From the NCBI RefSeq assembly GCF_041242975.1, contig NZ_CP162488.1, positions 1,230,001-1,294,000 of the forward strand: 64,000 nucleotides of DNA, given 5' to 3'. Position numbers and translations under genes: made by a program. The stretch is from Xanthomonas sp. DAR 35659. GTDB taxonomy: Bacteria; Pseudomonadota; Gammaproteobacteria; Xanthomonadales; Xanthomonadaceae. Under the pieces are notes generated by a model that worked only from the letters and a program-made list of their open reading frames with translations, had not been told where the DNA came from and ran no database searches. Shown here piece after piece: positions 16,867 to 27,072 of the stretch; within the stretch, counting starts at the first letter, position 1, and each line of letters begins with the position of its first letter.

Positions 16867-17493
16867 ATGCGTGGCACTCTCTACATCGTGGCGGCCCCTT
16901 CCGGCGCCGGCAAGAGCAGCATCGTCAACGCCACCCTGGCGCGCGACGCGCAGATCGCCCTGTCGATCTCGTTTACCTCGCGCGCGCCGCGGCCGGGCGA
17001 GCGCCATGCCGAGCACTACCACTTCGTCTCCGCCGACGAGTTCCAGAGCATGATCGACGCCGGCGACTTCTTCGAGTACGCCCGCGTGCACGGCGACTGG
17101 AAGGGCACCGCGCGGCAGTCGGTGGAACCGCAGCTGGCGGCCGGCCGCGACGTGTTGCTGGAGATCGACTGGCAGGGCGCGCGCCAGGTCCGGGCCAAGG
17201 TGCCGGACGCGGTCAGCGTGTTCATCCTGCCGCCGTCGCGCGAAGCGCTGGAACAGCGCATGCGCAAGCGCGGCCAGGACAGCGAGGCGGTGATCGCGCA
17301 GCGGCTGGCCGCCGCGCGCGAAGAGATGTCGCACTACGCCGACTTCGACTATGTGATCGTCAACGAGGACTTCGACACCGCCGTGGACGAGATGTGCGCG
17401 ATCTTCGTCGCCAGCCGCCTGCGCCGGCTGCCGCAGCAACAGCGCCACGCGGAGCTGATCGCAGCGCTGCTGTTGGAACAGCCAACTGGCTGA
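16867..17493 (+). CDS. gmk: Guanylate kinase
   Basis: A 208-residue enzyme that phosphorylates GMP to GDP with ATP. The P-loop APSGAGKSS is at residues 9-17. The GMP-binding segment has SFTSRAPRPGE and HYHFVS, then FFEYARVHGDWKGT, and the VLLEIDWQGARQVR strand-helix unit is intact. The start at 16867 (MRGTLYIV) matches the family; the open frame upstream adds 28 Arg-rich residues that are not conserved. It heads the gmk-rpoZ-spoT block. Confidence 0.97.
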   Translation: MRGTLYIVAAPSGAGKSSIVNATLARDAQIALSISFTSRAPRPGERHAEHYHFVSADEFQSMIDAGDFFEYARVHGDWKGTARQSVEPQLAAGRDVLLEIDWQGARQVRAKVPDAVSVFILPPSREALEQRMRKRGQDSEAVIAQRLAAAREEMSHYADFDYVIVNEDFDTAVDEMCAIFVASRLRRLPQQQRHAELIAALLLEQPTG

Positions 17494-17605
17494 TTCCAAA
17501 GGAAACTGAACGGGGTCGGGTTGATTTCGGCCGGCCTGCGCCCTACAATCGCCGCCCTTTCCCTCATTCGAGTGCGCGGCCGTCGCCGGCCCGCCGGGAG
17601 CCCGC

Positions 17606-17905
17606 ATGGCCCGCATCACCGTAGAAGATTGCCTGGAAGTCGTTAACAACCGTTTCGAGCTGGTCATGATGGCGTCCAAGCGCGCCCGCCAGCTGGCCAA
17701 CGGCGTGCAGGCCACGCTCGACAACACCGAAGCGGCCGACAAGCCCACGGTGCTGGCGCTGCGCGAGATCGCCGCGCGCAAGATCGACAACGCGCTGATC
17801 GACGAAGTCGAGAAGGCCGAGCGCGAGCGCGCCGAGCGCGAGGCGCTGGAGTGGGCCGCGGCCGAGGTCGTGGCCGACGAGGACATGTCCAAGAACGACG
17901 ACTGA
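17606..17905 (+). CDS. rpoZ: RNA polymerase omega subunit
   Basis: A 99-residue omega subunit, opening [20 protein letters not shown] with the conserved [12 protein letters not shown] segment and an acidic C-terminus. Omega helps assemble the beta' subunit and is part of a ppGpp site on RNA polymerase, which fits its place directly before spoT. It lies 112 bases after gmk and is followed by a terminator at 17933. Confidence 0.97.
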   Translation: MARITVEDCLEVVNNRFELVMMASKRARQLANGVQATLDNTEAADKPTVLALREIAARKIDNALIDEVEKAERERAEREALEWAAAEVVADEDMSKNDD

Positions 17906-17932
17906 TCGCGCCCGCCGCGGTCGTTGCGTTGC

Positions 17933-17966
17933 CGAAACAGCCCGCACCCGCGGGCTGTTTCGCTTT
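17933..17966 (+). terminator. Rho-independent terminator between rpoZ and spoT
   Basis: A 13-base-pair stem (CGAAACAGCCCGC with its complement at 17950-17962), a 4-base loop and a short T-run. spoT therefore probably has its own promoter or is expressed by read-through. Confidence 0.8.
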
Positions 17967-18008
17967 GGCGGGTTTGCCGTCCACGCGCCGCTGGCATAGT
18001 CTTCGCGC

Positions 18009-20180
18009 ATGAACCCAGGCCCTTCCGCCCAGGTCGCCCACGCCGCGCCGTCGCCGGCCAGCGAGGCGGTCCCCGATTACGTCCTGCAACTCGAGCGCAG
18101 CGCCAGCTATCTGCCGGCCGAGCAGATCCCGCTGCTGCGCCGCGCCTGGGAAGTGGGCGCGGCCGCGCATGCCGGACAGACCCGCAAGTCGGGCGAGCCC
18201 TACATCACCCACCCGGTGGCGGTGGCCGGCGTGCTGGCCGAACTCGGCCTGGACGTGGAAGCGCTGATCGCGGCGATCCTGCACGACACCATCGAGGACA
18301 CCCCGCTGACCCGCGCCGAACTGGCCGCCGAGTTCGGCGAGGCGGTGGCCGAACTGGTCGATGGCGTCACCAAGCTGGACAAGCTCAAGTTCCGCGACCG
18401 CCAGGAAGCGGCCGCCGAGAGCTTCCGCAAGATGCTGCTGGCGATGTCGCGCGACCTGCGCGTGATCATGATCAAGCTCGCCGACCGCCTGCACAACATG
18501 CGCACGCTGGGCGCGCAGAGCGCCGAGGCGCGCAGCCGCATCGCCCGCGAGACCCTGGAGATCTACGCGCCGATCGCCCAGCGCCTGGGCATGAGCCTGA
18601 TGAAGTCCGAGCTGCAGAACCTCGGCTTCCGCGCCCTGCATCCGTGGCGCCACGCGATCATCGAAAAGCACATCCGCAGCCAGCCGGTGGTGCGCCGCGA
18701 GTCGATGGCGCAGGTGGAAGTGCAGTTGTCGCAGCGCCTGGCCAAGGAAGGGCTGGAACACCGTCTGGTCAGCCGGATCAAGACGCCGTGGAGCATCTAC
18801 AACAAGATGCGCGACGAGAACAAATCCTTCGACCAGGTGATGGACGTGTTCGGCTTCCGCCTGGTGGTGCGCGGGGTGCCCGACTGCTACCACGCGCTCG
18901 GCGCGGTGCACGCCACGTTCAAGCCGCTGGATGCGCGCTTCCGCGACTTCATCGCCATTCCCAAGGCCAACGGCTACCAGTCGTTGCACACGGTGCTGTT
19001 CGGGCCCTACGGTTCGCCGATCGAGGTGCAGATCCGCACCGAGGAGATGGATCTGATCGCCGAACGCGGCGTCGCCGCGCACTGGACCTACAAGTTCGGC
19101 GGCGATTCGCCTAACAGCGCGCAGAGCCGCGCGCATGCGTGGATCGTCGAACTGATCGAATCGCAGCGCGCCGCCGGCTCGTCGTTGGAGTTCCTGGACA
19201 ACGTCAAGGTCGACCTGTTCCCGGACGAGGTCTACCTGTTCACGCCCAAGGGCAAGATCCTGGCGCTGCCGCGCAACTCCACCGCGCTGGACTTCGCCTA
19301 CGCGGTGCACACAGACGTCGGCAACCGCGCGGTGGCCTCGCGCGTGGACAAGAAACTGGTGCCGTTGCGCACCAAGCTGGTCAGCGGACAGACGGTGGAG
19401 GTGATCACCGCGCGTTCGGCCACGCCCAAGCCGCAGTGGCTGGAGTTCGTGGTCAGCAGCAAGGCGCGCACCGCGATCCGCCACCAACTCAAGCAGCTCG
19501 AGCACGAGGACGCGGTGCAGCTCGGCCACCGCATGCTCGACCGCGCGCTGGAGGCGATGGACAGCTCGCTGGAGCGGTTGCCGAAGGGGCGCCTGGATTC
19601 GTTCCTCAGCGAGCACCGCTATCCGCGCCTGGAGGCCTTGCTGGCCGACATCGCGCTGGGCAACTGGATGCCGAACCAGGCCGCGCAGGCGCTGATGGCG
19701 TACGCGGAACTGCGTGGCGGCGGCCACTCCAAGCACTCGCAGGAAAAGATTCTGATCAACGGCACCGAGCGCGGCGTGGTCAGCTTCGCCAACTGCTGCC
19801 AGCCGATTCCCGGCGACGACATCATGGGTTACCACACTGCCGGCAAGGGCATCGTGGTGCACCGGCTGGACTGCCCGAACCTGGCCGAACTGCGCAAGTC
19901 GCCGGAGCGCTGGGTGCCGATCGGCTGGGACACCAGCGTCATCGGCGACTACGACACCGCGCTGGTGGTGGACGTGGAGAACCGCACCGGCGTGCTGGCG
20001 CAGCTGGCCGCGGCGATCGCGCAGAGCCAGTCCAACATCGAGCGCGTGGACTACCTGGACCGCGACTTCAACGCCGCGGTGCTGCGCTTCAACATCCAGG
20101 TGCGCGACCGCAACCACCTGGCCGAAGTGATGCGCCGGCTGCGGCGCCTGCATGCGGTGCAAAGCGTGCGGCGCCAATAG
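18009..20180 (+). CDS. spoT: Bifunctional (p)ppGpp synthetase/hydrolase SpoT
   Basis: A 723-residue RelA/SpoT protein that makes and degrades the alarmone (p)ppGpp. The hydrolase HD domain is intact (ITHPVAVAG, then HDTIED with His92-Asp93). The synthetase domain has RIKTPWSIYNKM, DVFGFRLVV and YQSLHT followed by EVQIRTEEMD. TGS follows (FTPKGKILALP), then a conserved-Cys region with CCQPIPGDDIMGY and a C-terminal ACT domain. The intact HD box marks it as SpoT-type rather than a synthetase-only RelA. Its place after rpoZ and before ridA/recG follows the common gammaproteobacterial order. Confidence 0.96.
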   Translation: MNPGPSAQVAHAAPSPASEAVPDYVLQLERSASYLPAEQIPLLRRAWEVGAAAHAGQTRKSGEPYITHPVAVAGVLAELGLDVEALIAAILHDTIEDTPLTRAELAAEFGEAVAELVDGVTKLDKLKFRDRQEAAAESFRKMLLAMSRDLRVIMIKLADRLHNMRTLGAQSAEARSRIARETLEIYAPIAQRLGMSLMKSELQNLGFRALHPWRHAIIEKHIRSQPVVRRESMAQVEVQLSQRLAKEGLEHRLVSRIKTPWSIYNKMRDENKSFDQVMDVFGFRLVVRGVPDCYHALGAVHATFKPLDARFRDFIAIPKANGYQSLHTVLFGPYGSPIEVQIRTEEMDLIAERGVAAHWTYKFGGDSPNSAQSRAHAWIVELIESQRAAGSSLEFLDNVKVDLFPDEVYLFTPKGKILALPRNSTALDFAYAVHTDVGNRAVASRVDKKLVPLRTKLVSGQTVEVITARSATPKPQWLEFVVSSKARTAIRHQLKQLEHEDAVQLGHRMLDRALEAMDSSLERLPKGRLDSFLSEHRYPRLEALLADIALGNWMPNQAAQALMAYAELRGGGHSKHSQEKILINGTERGVVSFANCCQPIPGDDIMGYHTAGKGIVVHRLDCPNLAELRKSPERWVPIGWDTSVIGDYDTALVVDVENRTGVLAQLAAAIAQSQSNIERVDYLDRDFNAAVLRFNIQVRDRNHLAEVMRRLRRLHAVQSVRRQ

Positions 20181-20229
20181 GGGGTGCCGGGATTCGGGAA
20201 GCAGCGTGCCGGACGAGACACGCCTTTCG

Positions 20230-20293
20230 TGTAGGAGCGGCTTTAGCCGCGACGCTTTATCGGTAAGGCGCCGCGGCTAAAGCCGCTCCTACA
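20230..20293. repeat. REP-like palindromic repeat
   Basis: A hairpin with 22-base arms: GTAGGAGCGGCTTTAGCCGC on the left and its complement on the right, ending in TCCTACA, around a 20-base centre. The same element recurs at 44918, 47205, in degenerate form at 23024 and as a half-site at 58547. GGGATT-type short repeats (on the complementary strand) follow at about 20322-20363. Confidence 0.85.
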
Positions 20294-20412
20294 GAAGGCC
20301 TGAGCTCGGCCAGCCTCGCGACTCCCCAATCCCGAATCTCCAATCCCGAATCCCGAATCCCCAACCTCGCGGGCCGGCTAAACTAGGCGGACCTTCTTCC
20401 AACGGAGTCGCC

Positions 20413-20796
20413 ATGTCCCGCCAGATCATCCACACCGAACAGGCGCCGGCCGCGATCGGCCCGTACTCGCAGGCGGTGCGCGCCGGCAATACCGTGTATT
20501 TCTCCGGCCAGATCCCGCTGGATCCGGCCACCGGCGAGATCGTGGCCGGCGACATCGGTGCGCAGGCGCGCCGCGCGTTCGACAATCTCAAGGCCGTGGC
20601 CGAAGCGGCCGGCGGCTCGCTGGACCGCATCGTGCGGCTGGGCCTGTACCTGACCGATCTGTCGCAGTTCGCGCAGGTCAATGCGGTGATGCAGGACTAC
20701 TTCCAGGCACCGTTCCCCGCGCGTTCCACCATCGAAGTGTCCGGCCTGCCCAAGGGCGCCGGGTTCGAGGTCGATGCGGTGATGGTGCTCGACTGA
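20413..20796 (+). CDS. ridA: RidA family enamine/imine deaminase
   Basis: A 127-residue Rid protein. It hydrolyses reactive enamine/imine intermediates of PLP enzymes such as threonine dehydratase. Family signatures are complete: IGPYSQAVRAGNTVYFSGQIPLD split across residues 16-38, the catalytic Arg in the segment ARSTIEVSGLPKGA, and VDAVMVL at the C-terminus. Length is typical. A GGAG site lies before the ATG at 20413. It is followed at 10 bases by recG. Confidence 0.95.
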   Translation: MSRQIIHTEQAPAAIGPYSQAVRAGNTVYFSGQIPLDPATGEIVAGDIGAQARRAFDNLKAVAEAAGGSLDRIVRLGLYLTDLSQFAQVNAVMQDYFQAPFPARSTIEVSGLPKGAGFEVDAVMVLD

Positions 20797-20805
20797 CCCT
20801 GGCCC

Positions 20806-22962
20806 GTGCCGCGCGTGCAGAGTCCGGCGCCGGCGCTGTCGGCGGCAGGCGAGGCGCCGTTGTCGGCGCTGCCGGGCGTCGGCCCCAAGGTCGCCGAGAA
20901 ATTCGCCGCGCGCGGCCTGCTGACCCTGCAGGACCTGTGGCTGCACCTGCCGCTGCGCTATGAGGACCGCACCCGGCTGACGCCGGTGGCGGCGCTGCAG
21001 CCGGGGATTCCGGCGCAGGTCGAGGTGCGGGTGGAAGCGGTGGATCGCGGCTTCCGCTATCGGCCGATGCTGCGCGTGGCGGTGGCCGACGACTCGCGCG
21101 GCACGCTGGTGCTGCGCTTCTTCCAGTTCCGCGCCGCGCAGGTAGCGCAATTCGCGGTGGGAGCGCGGCTGCGCGCGTTCGGCACGCCCAAGCCGGGCCA
21201 GCATGGCCTGGAGATCGTGCATCCGAGCTACCAGATCCTCGGCGCGGAGACCGCCGCAGGCCTGGAGGATCGCCTGGATCCGGTGTATCCGGCGGTCGAG
21301 GGCATCGGTCCGGCGACGCTGCGCAAGCTGATCGGGCAGGCGCTGGATCGGTTGCCCGGCGAGGCGTCGCTGGAGCTGTTGCCGGCGGCCATGCTGGCCG
21401 AACTCGGCCTGCCGTCGCTGCGCAGTGCGCTGCTGATCGCGCACCGCCCGCCGCCGCAGGCCGACCTGGCCGCGCTCGCCGCGGGCCTGCACCCGGCACA
21501 GCAGCGGTTGGCGCTGGAAGAACTGCTGGCGCACCACCTGAGCCTGCGCCGGCAGCGGATCGCCCTGCAACAGCAGCGCGCGCCCTCGCTGCGCGGGCGC
21601 GGCCTGCTGGCCAAGCGCCTGCAGCAGTCGCTGCCGTTCCGGCTCACCGGCGCGCAGCAGCGCGTGTTCGCGCAGATCCGCGCCGACCTGGAGCGGCCCT
21701 CGCCGATGCTGCGCCTGGTGCAGGGCGACGTCGGCAGCGGCAAGACCGTGGTCGCGGCGCTGGCGGCGATGCTGGCGGTGGACAAGGGCAAGCAGGCGGC
21801 GCTGGCGGCGCCGACCGAACTGTTGGCCGAGCAGCACCTGGCGAACCTGCGCGCCTGGCTGGAGCCGCTGGGCATCCGTGTCGCCTGGCTGGCCGGCAAG
21901 GTCACCGGCAAGGCGCGCACCGCGGCGCTTGCGCAGATCGCCTCGGGCGAGGCGCAGGTGGTGGTCGGCACGCATGCGCTGATGCAGACCGCGGTGGCCT
22001 TCCACGACCTGGCCCTGGCCATCGTCGACGAGCAGCACCGCTTCGGCGTGCACCAGCGGCTGGCGTTGCGCGACAAGGGCGCCACCGGTGCCGGCGTGCC
22101 GCATCAGCTGGTGATGACCGCCACCCCGATCCCGCGCACCCTGGCGATGGCCGCCTACGCCGACCTGGACGTGTCGGCGATCGACGAGCTGCCGCCCGGG
22201 CGCACGCCGGTGCAGACCATCGTGCTCAGCGCCGAACGCCGTCCGGAGCTGGTGCAGCGCATCCGCGCGGCCTGCGCCGAGGGGCGCCAGGCGTACTGGG
22301 TCTGCACCCTGATCGACGAGGCCGAGGACGGCGACAAGCCCGCGCCAGGGCAGGGCGCCGGCACCGGCAACCGCATCGACGCCAGCGCCGCGCAATCCAC
22401 CTTCGAGACGTTGTCGGCGCAGTTGCCGGAGCTGAAGGTGGGCCTGGTCCACGGGCGCATGAAGCCGGCGGAGAAGCAGGTGGCGATGCGCGCGTTCAAG
22501 CAGGGCGAGATCGATCTGCTGGTCGCCACCACGGTGATCGAGGTCGGCGTCGACGTGCCCAACGCCTCGCTCATGATCATCGAGAACGCCGAGCGCCTGG
22601 GTCTGGCGCAATTGCATCAGTTGCGCGGCCGGGTCGGGCGCGGCGCGGCCGCGTCCAGTTGCGTGCTGATGTACCAGGCGCCGCTGTCGGCGATGGCGCG
22701 GGAGCGGCTGCAGACCATGCGCCAGACCAATGACGGTTTCGTCATCGCCGAAAAGGATCTGGAGTTGCGCGGCCCGGGCGAACTGCTCGGTACCCGCCAG
22801 ACCGGACTGGCCGCGTTCCGCGTCGCCGATCTGGCGCGCGATGCCGGGCTGCTGCCGCGCGTGCATGCGCTGGCGGACCGGCTGTTGGACGAATCGCCAA
22901 GCCTGGCCGACCGCATCGTCGCGCGCTGGGTGGGCGGCGCGGCGCGGTTCGCGGGGGCATGA
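20806..22962 (+). CDS. recG: ATP-dependent DNA helicase RecG
   Basis: A 718-residue branch-migration helicase that remodels stalled forks and Holliday junctions. It starts with GTG at 20806. The wedge/OB domain occupies about residues 60-160. Helicase motifs are intact: GDVGSGKTVVA (Walker A), DEQHRFGV (motif II), TATPIPRT (motif III) and HQLRGRVGRG (motif VI), with the RecG C-terminal LELRGPGELLGTRQTG. An insertion rich in Gly and Asp lies between motifs IV and V (DEAEDGDKPAPGQGAGTG). It follows ridA closely and is probably in the same transcript. Confidence 0.96.
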   Translation: MPRVQSPAPALSAAGEAPLSALPGVGPKVAEKFAARGLLTLQDLWLHLPLRYEDRTRLTPVAALQPGIPAQVEVRVEAVDRGFRYRPMLRVAVADDSRGTLVLRFFQFRAAQVAQFAVGARLRAFGTPKPGQHGLEIVHPSYQILGAETAAGLEDRLDPVYPAVEGIGPATLRKLIGQALDRLPGEASLELLPAAMLAELGLPSLRSALLIAHRPPPQADLAALAAGLHPAQQRLALEELLAHHLSLRRQRIALQQQRAPSLRGRGLLAKRLQQSLPFRLTGAQQRVFAQIRADLERPSPMLRLVQGDVGSGKTVVAALAAMLAVDKGKQAALAAPTELLAEQHLANLRAWLEPLGIRVAWLAGKVTGKARTAALAQIASGEAQVVVGTHALMQTAVAFHDLALAIVDEQHRFGVHQRLALRDKGATGAGVPHQLVMTATPIPRTLAMAAYADLDVSAIDELPPGRTPVQTIVLSAERRPELVQRIRAACAEGRQAYWVCTLIDEAEDGDKPAPGQGAGTGNRIDASAAQSTFETLSAQLPELKVGLVHGRMKPAEKQVAMRAFKQGEIDLLVATTVIEVGVDVPNASLMIIENAERLGLAQLHQLRGRVGRGAAASSCVLMYQAPLSAMARERLQTMRQTNDGFVIAEKDLELRGPGELLGTRQTGLAAFRVADLARDAGLLPRVHALADRLLDESPSLADRIVARWVGGAARFAGA

Positions 22963-23023
22963 GGGCCGGGATTCGGCATTCGGGATTGGGGATTCGCAAA
23001 AGCGGCATCGCTACGTCTTCGTT

Positions 23024-23090
23024 CGTACAGGGGCTTCAGCCGCGATGGGGCTTTCCTGGTGACGCCGGTCGCGGCTGCAGCCGCTCCTAA
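23024..23090. repeat. Degenerate REP-like palindrome
   Basis: A mutated version of the 20230 element (left arm with GGGGCTTCAGCCGCG, right arm CGCGGCTGCAGCCGCTCCTA), preceded at 22971-22997 by GGGATTCGG/GGGATTGGG short repeats. It fills much of the recG-nucleoside hydrolase gap. Confidence 0.7.
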
Positions 23091-23235
23091 GGACGGAGCG
23101 CGGTGGCGCCGCCTTGCGAATCCCCATTTCCGGCTTTCAACAGCCGCAGGCTGGTCATCCCCAATCCCCGCTCCTTCCCATGCCCGCCCCGCGATGCCAG
23201 ACTCGGCGGCCGAACGGACTGACGAAGAATCACGC

Positions 23236-24174
23236 ATGAGCGACAAGATTCCCTTGCTGATCGATACCGATCCCGGCGTGGACGACGCCCTGGCCCTGTT
23301 GATGGCCTTCGCCGACGACCGCCACGCCGTGGTCGGCCTGACCATCGCCGCCGGCAATGTCGGCCTGCAGCACACCGTGCGCAATGCGCTGAAGCTGTGC
23401 GAAGTGGCCGGGCGCGAGGACGTGCCGGTATTCGCCGGCTGCGCCGATCCGCTGCTGCATCCGGCGGTGGACGCCGCCCACGTGCACGGCGTGGACGGCT
23501 TCGGCGACGTCGGCCTGACACCGGCGGCGCGCGCCGCCGAGGCCGAGCATGCGGCGCTGGCGATCCTGCGCCTGTCGCACCAGTACGCCGGCACGCTGCT
23601 GCTGGTCGCGCTCGGGCCCCTGACCAACATCGCGCTGGCGCTGAAGCTGGATCCGACCCTGCCGCAGCGGGTGCGCCGTTTCGTGGTGATGGGCGGGGCG
23701 ATCACCTGCCACGGCAACATCACCCCGGCCGCCGAATTCAACATCGCCTTCGACCCGGAAGCGGCGCACATCGTGTTCTCCGGCTTTCCGCAGATCGAGG
23801 TCGCCGACTGGGAGGCCACCGTCGCCCATGGCCTGCCGCATCGCGAGGTCGAGCAATGGCTGGCGGCCGATGCCGACAAGGCGTGCTTCTACGAGCAGAT
23901 CTCGCGCAAGACCCGGCTGTGGTCGGAGGATTCGCGCGGCGAGCACTGGTATGCCGCCGATGCGCTGGCGATGGCCTGGGCGCTGCAGCCCGAGGGCGCG
24001 CTGGAGGTGCAGGCGCGACCACTGCAGGTGGAACTGGCCGGGGTGCACAGCCGCGGCGCCACCCTGGTCGACTGGAACCGCCAGCTCGGCCTGCCGGACA
24101 ACACGACCCTGTTGATCCGCTACGACCAGGCCCGTTTCCAGGCGCTGGCGCGCGCGGCGGTCGGGGCGGGCTGA
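23236..24174 (+). CDS. Nucleoside hydrolase (IU-type family)
   Basis: A 312-residue inosine-uridine-preferring nucleoside hydrolase family protein that cleaves the N-glycosidic bond of ribonucleosides for base salvage. The calcium-binding motif DTDPGVDDALALL is at residues 9-21, and the family segments GPLTNIALAL and VVMGGAITCHGN are present, with EFNIAFDPEAA after them. No signal peptide, so it is cytoplasmic. The start at 23236 (MSDKIPLL) matches the family; the longer frame upstream lies in the repeat-containing gap. Substrate preference cannot be set from sequence. Confidence 0.92.
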   Translation: MSDKIPLLIDTDPGVDDALALLMAFADDRHAVVGLTIAAGNVGLQHTVRNALKLCEVAGREDVPVFAGCADPLLHPAVDAAHVHGVDGFGDVGLTPAARAAEAEHAALAILRLSHQYAGTLLLVALGPLTNIALALKLDPTLPQRVRRFVVMGGAITCHGNITPAAEFNIAFDPEAAHIVFSGFPQIEVADWEATVAHGLPHREVEQWLAADADKACFYEQISRKTRLWSEDSRGEHWYAADALAMAWALQPEGALEVQARPLQVELAGVHSRGATLVDWNRQLGLPDNTTLLIRYDQARFQALARAAVGAG

Positions 24175-24237
24175 GCCTGCCGCCCCGCCTCCCAGGGAGC
24201 GGTGGCTGGCGGCTACATGCAGCGTGTGAATTACACG

Positions 24238-24267
24238 TTGCGTGTAGGGCGCCAAGGCTGGTATAGT
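24238..24267 (+). promoter_or_regulatory. Candidate promoter of rpmE2 with overlapping dyads
   Basis: TTGCGT, an 18-base spacer and TATAGT, ending 37 bases before the start codon. A GTGTgaattACAC dyad (24225-24237) and an overlapping ACACgttgcGTGT dyad cover the -35 side and could be an operator. The zinc-free L31 paralogue is Zur-repressed in many bacteria, but the match to a Zur box is not established. Confidence 0.45.
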
Positions 24268-24304
24268 TTCCCTCTTGTCCAGCAGCCCCCTACGGTGCGA
24301 GCCC

Positions 24305-24547
24305 ATGAAGGCCGACATCCATCCCCAGTACCGCGACGTCGTGTTCCACGATGTCACCTCCGATTTCAAGATCCTGACCCGTTCGACCATGTCCTCGAAA
24401 GAGACGGTCAAGTGGGAAGACGGCGAAGAGTATCCGCTCGTCAAGGTCGAAATTTCCTCGGCTTCGCACCCGTTCTACACGGGCAAGCACAAGGTCATCG
24501 ACACCAGCGGCCGCATCGACAAGTTCCAGAAGCGCTACGCGCGCTGA
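24305..24547 (+). CDS. rpmE2: Type B 50S ribosomal protein L31
   Basis: An 80-residue L31 of the C-minus (type B) class: it has no cysteine at all, so it lacks the zinc-binding CxxC pairs of standard L31. Typical segments are [17 protein letters not shown] and [15 protein letters not shown]. Type B L31 often replaces the zinc-containing form when zinc is scarce. It is a single-gene unit with its own promoter and a strong terminator at 24567. Confidence 0.95.
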   Translation: MKADIHPQYRDVVFHDVTSDFKILTRSTMSSKETVKWEDGEEYPLVKVEISSASHPFYTGKHKVIDTSGRIDKFQKRYAR

Positions 24548-24566
24548 TCGAACCGTCGAAGTGGTG

Positions 24567-24599
24567 AAGACGGCCGCGCCCTGCGCGGCCGTCTTTTTT
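24567..24599 (+). terminator. Rho-independent terminator after rpmE2
   Basis: A 13-base-pair stem (AAGACGGCCGCGC and complement), a 3-base loop and six T residues. Confidence 0.92.
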
Positions 24600-24840
24600 G
24601 CGTTTCCGACTTGTCCTCGCTGCCCGGCCACACCGGCGGCTTGCGCACACCTTCCCGTCTTTGGCGATGGCGAGGGTGCAACGCTGTGTTCCCGCCGACC
24701 CCATCCGGCGGCGTGTGGACGAGCAACGACTCAAATGCTGCTGTGCGATAATGGCGCGATCCGTGGTTATTGCCGTGGACTTCCTTCACGCGTCTGTTCG
24801 CAAAGTACGGGCAGGCGCCTTCCACTGAGGAGCGCACACT

Positions 24841-26130
<1,290 letters not shown>

Positions 26131-26152
26131 TCGCGCCCTGTCGCGTGACCGG

Positions 26153-26178
26153 AAACGCCCCGCGCCGCGGGGCGTTTT
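26153..26178. terminator. Bidirectional terminator between gltA and a DUF4375 gene
   Basis: An 11-base-pair stem (AAACGCCCCGC and complement) with a 3-base loop and flanking A/T runs on both sides, between two converging genes. Confidence 0.8.
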
Positions 26179-26198
26179 CGTTTGTGCCGCCGCTGCCG

Positions 26199-27017
26199 CT
26201 ACGGCTCTTCGGGCGCTTCGACCTGCGCGATCACCGCGTGGCTGTCGGCATCGTGCATGCGCGCGATGCCGTCGAGATCGAGCAGGTAGAAGTGGCCGCG
26301 ATCGGTGAGGAAATGCCAGGCCAGGACCTGCTGGCTGCCGTGCGGGTGGCTGGGGTCGCCGGCGGTCACCCGATCCAGCGCATGCCCGCTCTCGGCGCAC
26401 AGGCGCCGGATCAGCTTCATGTAGCGCGGCTCGTTGGCCAGCGCCGCGGCGACCCGCGCCGGGCGGTCGGGCAGGGCGGCGGCGCGACGTTCCACTTCGG
26501 CCTGCATCTGCGGGATCGACAACACCACCAAGTGCGGATGCGTGCGCAACCAGGCCGAGTTCAGCGCGATCAGGTCTTCCTCGTCCGCCAGCGCATAGAA
26601 GGCGCCGCTGTGCCGATCGAGCGCGTCGCGCGCGGGGTTGTCGCCGAAGTAGTCGCCCTCCATGAAGGCCTCCAGCGTGGCGTCGTCCATCTGCTCCAGC
26701 AGCGCGCGGCTGGCCGCGTACAGCGCGGCGTGCCGCGGCGCCTGCATCGCGTCGAGCCCGCGGCCGACCTGGTCGAGCACCTCCGGGTCGGCGTTGCAGT
26801 TGTAGACGAACTGGGCGAAGCCGCCGTTGTTCACCTGGGCCACGTAGAAGTCCACGTAGTAGCTGCACATCGCGTCGGCGGCGATCTCGTCCGGACGCAG
26901 CCACTGGTCGAGCTGGGCATTGATGAAGCTGATGTTGGACTGGATCAGCGCGTAGGCGTCGTCGCTGTCGAAACTGTCGCGCGAGACGACGATGGCGGTG
27001 GGCGCGATGGCGGGCAT
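26199..27017 (-). CDS. DMP19/DUF4375 family protein
   Basis: A 272-residue cytoplasmic protein. The DUF4375 core is recognised from YYVDFYVAQVNNGGFAQFVYN (residues about 52-72) followed by a helical repeat-like region (GLDAMQAPRHAALYAASRALL). Some members of this family (DMP19) are DNA mimics, but this one is not strikingly acidic throughout. No signal peptide or catalytic motif is seen. It converges with gltA and is followed upstream by an unknown gene on the same strand. Confidence 0.75.
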   Translation of the reverse strand: MPAIAPTAIVVSRDSFDSDDAYALIQSNISFINAQLDQWLRPDEIAADAMCSYYVDFYVAQVNNGGFAQFVYNCNADPEVLDQVGRGLDAMQAPRHAALYAASRALLEQMDDATLEAFMEGDYFGDNPARDALDRHSGAFYALADEEDLIALNSAWLRTHPHLVVLSIPQMQAEVERRAAALPDRPARVAAALANEPRYMKLIRRLCAESGHALDRVTAGDPSHPHGSQQVLAWHFLTDRGHFYLLDLDGIARMHDADSHAVIAQVEAPEEP

Positions 27018-27072
27018 GCAGCGGTATCCGGTGGCGGCAGGGAGATGCCGCGCCGAGTATGCCGCGTGCGGC

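Noticed and set aside
17664..20177. An 837-codon open frame antisense to spoT
   Set aside because: It mirrors the spoT reading frame; spoT has all domains intact and the antisense product has no recognisable domain.
20383..22866. An 827-codon open frame antisense to ridA and recG
   Set aside because: Same reason: an artefact of high G+C at third positions opposite a real gene.
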